Shown here piece after piece: positions 62,096 through 64,000 of a stretch of DNA of 64,000 nucleotides. The notes below the pieces were generated by a model, which saw only the letters and a program-made list of their open reading frames with translations, was not told the origin of the DNA and made no database searches. Origin of the DNA: Streptomyces mutabilis (GTDB taxonomy: Bacteria; Actinomycetota; Actinomycetes; Streptomycetales; Streptomycetaceae); NCBI RefSeq assembly GCF_014649815.1, contig NZ_BMTT01000001.1, positions 744,001 to 808,000 of the forward strand, given 5' to 3'. The position numbers were made by a program, and so were the translations under genes. Each line of letters opens with the position of its first letter. Positions within the stretch are counted from its first letter, which is position 1.

Positions 62096-64000
62096 ATGAG
62101 CGACGAGCCGCAGCCGCAGCCGCAGACCCCGGGCTGGGCGTCCAGAGAGTCACTGGCGGCCGGCGACCCACAGGCCGCGGGCCCCGAAGGCTCGGCCAAG
62201 CCCAAGAAGCCGAAGCGAACCGGATGGCGCCGGCTGATCCCCACCTGGCGCATGGTGCTCGGCACCTTCGTCGTCGGCGTGCTGCTGCTGATCGGCGGCT
62301 TCTTCGTCGGCTACTCCCTGGTCAAGATCCCGGCCGCCAACGCCCTCGCCACCGAACAGGCCAACGTCTACCTGTACGCCGACGGCAGCGTCATCGCCCG
62401 CGACGGCGAGGTCAACCGGGAGAGCGTCGGCCTCGCCCGCATCTCCAAGGATGCCCAGCACGCCGTCCTGGCCGCCGAGGACCGCGACTTCTACACCGAG
62501 TCCGCCGTCGACCCCGGGGCCATGATCCGCGCCGGCTGGAACACCGCCACCGGCAAGGGCAAGCAGTCCGGCTCCACCATCACCCAGCAGTACGTCAAGA
62601 ACTACTACCTCGCCCAGGAACAGACCATCAGCCGCAAGGTGAAGGAGTTCTTCATCTCGATCAAGCTCGACCGCGAGAAGAGCAAGGACGAGATCCTCGA
62701 GGGCTACCTCAACACCAGCTTCTTCGGACGCGGCGCCTACGGCATCCAGGCCGCCGCCCAGGCCTACTACGGCATCGACGCCAAGGACCTCACCGCCGGC
62801 CAGGGCGCCTACCTCGCCTCCCTGCTCAACGCACCCAGCCAGTACGACGTCGTCGCCCACCCCGAGAACCGGCCCGCGGCCGAGTCCCGCTGGAACTACG
62901 TCCTCGACGGCATGGTCAAGAAGGGCTGGCTCACCCAGTCCGAACGCGCCGCCCAGAAGTTCCCCGTGCCCAAGCAGTCCACGATCTCCACCGGCATGTC
63001 CGGACAGCGCGGCTACATCGTCAACATCGTCAAGGACTACCTGATCAGCAACGAGATCGTCGGCGAGGAGGAACTCGACCGCGGCGGCTACCGCATCACC
63101 ACCACCCTCCAGAAGGACAAGCAGGACGCCTTCGTCAAGGCCGTCGACGACAAGCTCATGTCCCAGCTGGACAAGAAGGAACGCGAGGTCGACACCTACG
63201 TCCGCGCCGGCGGCGCCTCGGTCGACCCCAAGACCGGCAAGGTCGTCGCCATGTACAACGGCATCGACTACGTCAAGCAGTACACACCCAACGCCACCCG
63301 CCGCGACTTCCAGGTCGGCTCCACCTTCAAGCCGTTCGTGTTCACCTCCGCCGTCGAGAACCACTCCGAGACGCAGGACGGCCGCACCATCAACCCGAAC
63401 ACGATCTACGACGGCACCAGCGAACGCCCCGTCCAGGGCTGGAGCGGCGGCCGCTACGCCCCCGAGAACGAGGACCACCGCGACTACGGCGACGTCACCG
63501 TCCGCGAGGCCACCGACAAGTCCGTGAACGCCGTGTACGCCCAGATGGCCGTCGACGTCGGCTCCGACAAGGTCATGCAGACCGCGATCGACCTCGGCCT
63601 CTCCAAGAACACCCCCGAGCTCACCCCCTCCCCCTCCATCGCCCTCGGCGTGGCCACCGCCAGCCCCCTCGACATGGCCGAGGCCTACGCCACCCTCGCC
63701 AACCACGGCAGGCACGGCACGTACACACTCGTCGAGAAGGTCATGAAGGACGGCAAGCACGAGGTCGACCTGCCCGAACGGCGCGAACACCAGGCCGTCA
63801 GCCGCGAGGCCGCCGACACCACCACCTCCGTCCTGCGCAGTGTCGTCCAGAACGGCACCGCCACCGCCGCCCAGGCGGCCGGCCGCCCCGCCGCCGGCAA
63901 GACCGGCACCGCCGAGGAGGACACCGCCGCCTGGTTCGCCGGCTACACCCCCGAACTCGCCACCGTCGTCGCGGTGATGGGCCAGGACCCGGAGACCGCC
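62096..64000 (+). CDS. Bifunctional class A penicillin-binding protein (transglycosylase/transpeptidase), 3' end outside window
   Basis: The open frame runs to the window end. Start ATG 62096, with in-frame GTG 62087 (AGGAG three bases before) and ATG 62054 as alternatives. Cytoplasmic Pro/Lys head, one membrane helix (about 53-75), then the GT51 transglycosylase (catalytic Glu128 in LAAEDRDFYT, GSTITQQYVKNY) and a transpeptidase domain with S409xxK (GSTFKP), SVN and KTG at 602-604. Makes and cross-links peptidoglycan outside the membrane. Divergent from the ABC-2 operon. The leader carries a tandem repeat array. Confidence 0.9.
   Translation, partial: MSDEPQPQPQTPGWASRESLAAGDPQAAGPEGSAKPKKPKRTGWRRLIPTWRMVLGTFVVGVLLLIGGFFVGYSLVKIPAANALATEQANVYLYADGSVIARDGEVNRESVGLARISKDAQHAVLAAEDRDFYTESAVDPGAMIRAGWNTATGKGKQSGSTITQQYVKNYYLAQEQTISRKVKEFFISIKLDREKSKDEILEGYLNTSFFGRGAYGIQAAAQAYYGIDAKDLTAGQGAYLASLLNAPSQYDVVAHPENRPAAESRWNYVLDGMVKKGWLTQSERAAQKFPVPKQSTISTGMSGQRGYIVNIVKDYLISNEIVGEEELDRGGYRITTTLQKDKQDAFVKAVDDKLMSQLDKKEREVDTYVRAGGASVDPKTGKVVAMYNGIDYVKQYTPNATRRDFQVGSTFKPFVFTSAVENHSETQDGRTINPNTIYDGTSERPVQGWSGGRYAPENEDHRDYGDVTVREATDKSVNAVYAQMAVDVGSDKVMQTAIDLGLSKNTPELTPSPSIALGVATASPLDMAEAYATLANHGRHGTYTLVEKVMKDGKHEVDLPERREHQAVSREAADTTTSVLRSVVQNGTATAAQAAGRPAAGKTGTAEEDTAAWFAGYTPELATVVAVMGQDPETA

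Noticed and set aside
62150-63790. A 546-residue open frame on the minus strand
   Set aside because: It is the reverse of the penicillin-binding protein, whose plus-strand frame has complete catalytic motifs; the minus frame is Val/Gly/Leu-rich with no recognisable domain.

Overview
The window reads as the chromosome of a Streptomyces, very close in gene order to the part of the S. coelicolor/S. lividans chromosome that carries cdgA, cslA-glxA and the neighbouring loci. That statement rests on memory of those loci, not on a search. Support comes from the very high G+C with G/C-ending codons throughout, the many GTG (and one TTG) starts with GGAGG-type ribosome sites, Streptomyces-only families (SCP1.201-like DUF397/DUF5753 pairs, SAV2177-type methyltransferase, DUF6412, CslA/GlxA) and operators of the DasR and CebR type.

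Layout. 1-9.5 kb: a YafY-type regulator, a glyoxalase-like protein, a frameshifted DUF5753/DUF397 regulator pair, a flavin monooxygenase, the c-di-GMP enzyme CdgA, a secreted M6 zinc protease, tRNA-Lys and a secreted pectate lyase. 9.6-18.7 kb: a probable small RNA, then a catabolic locus made of two Asp/Glu-racemase-like proteins, a D-2-hydroxyacid dehydrogenase, an amidase, a DUF3830 protein, an ectoine-type ABC importer (EhuBCDA) and an IclR regulator. 18.7-31.3 kb: a cell-surface block: a second tRNA-Lys, an AA10 copper monooxygenase under a DasR-like site, an SPFH protein, an NlpC/P60-type peptidoglycan enzyme, a third tRNA-Lys, the cellulose-like glycan synthase CslA with its copper oxidase GlxA, a GH6 glucanase facing them, a class-F-type sortase, secreted proteins and an LAGTG wall-anchored protein. 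31.4-41.3 kb: a CebR-type operator with a sugar dehydrogenase carrying CBM2, a ROK regulator facing a Gfo/Idh/MocA oxidoreductase across a near-perfect operator, and housekeeping-like metabolic genes and a YidC paralogue.

41.4-49.0 kb is an accessory block with visibly more A/T-ending codons: a 1048-residue PLD-nuclease/helicase/DUF3427 protein of the SauUSI type (modification-dependent restriction), a HAD phosphatase, an HTH/TPR regulator, and the remains of an ATP-grasp peptide (graspetide) cluster. In that cluster the precursor-like leader has been fused in frame to the last ~50 residues of the ATP-grasp ligase, while the O-methyltransferase gene is intact. 49.3-64 kb: a large helical protein with a motif seen in contractile-injection/polymorphic-toxin cargo, an S-adenosylmethionine-dependent methyltransferase, an AhpD-like protein, an MFS transporter, DUF445, an SGNH esterase, a DUF1707 protein, an ABC-2 exporter operon and, running off the end, a bifunctional penicillin-binding protein whose leader holds a tandem 16-bp repeat array.

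The genes that most clearly work together are the ehu/racemase/amidase locus (uptake and breakdown of a small zwitterionic or N-acyl compound), the lpmP-cslA-glxA-cslZ block (making and remodelling a glucan at the hyphal surface, with two copper enzymes), the sortase/anchored-protein pair, and the decayed graspetide cluster. Three identical tRNA-Lys(CTT) genes lie within 15.6 kb.
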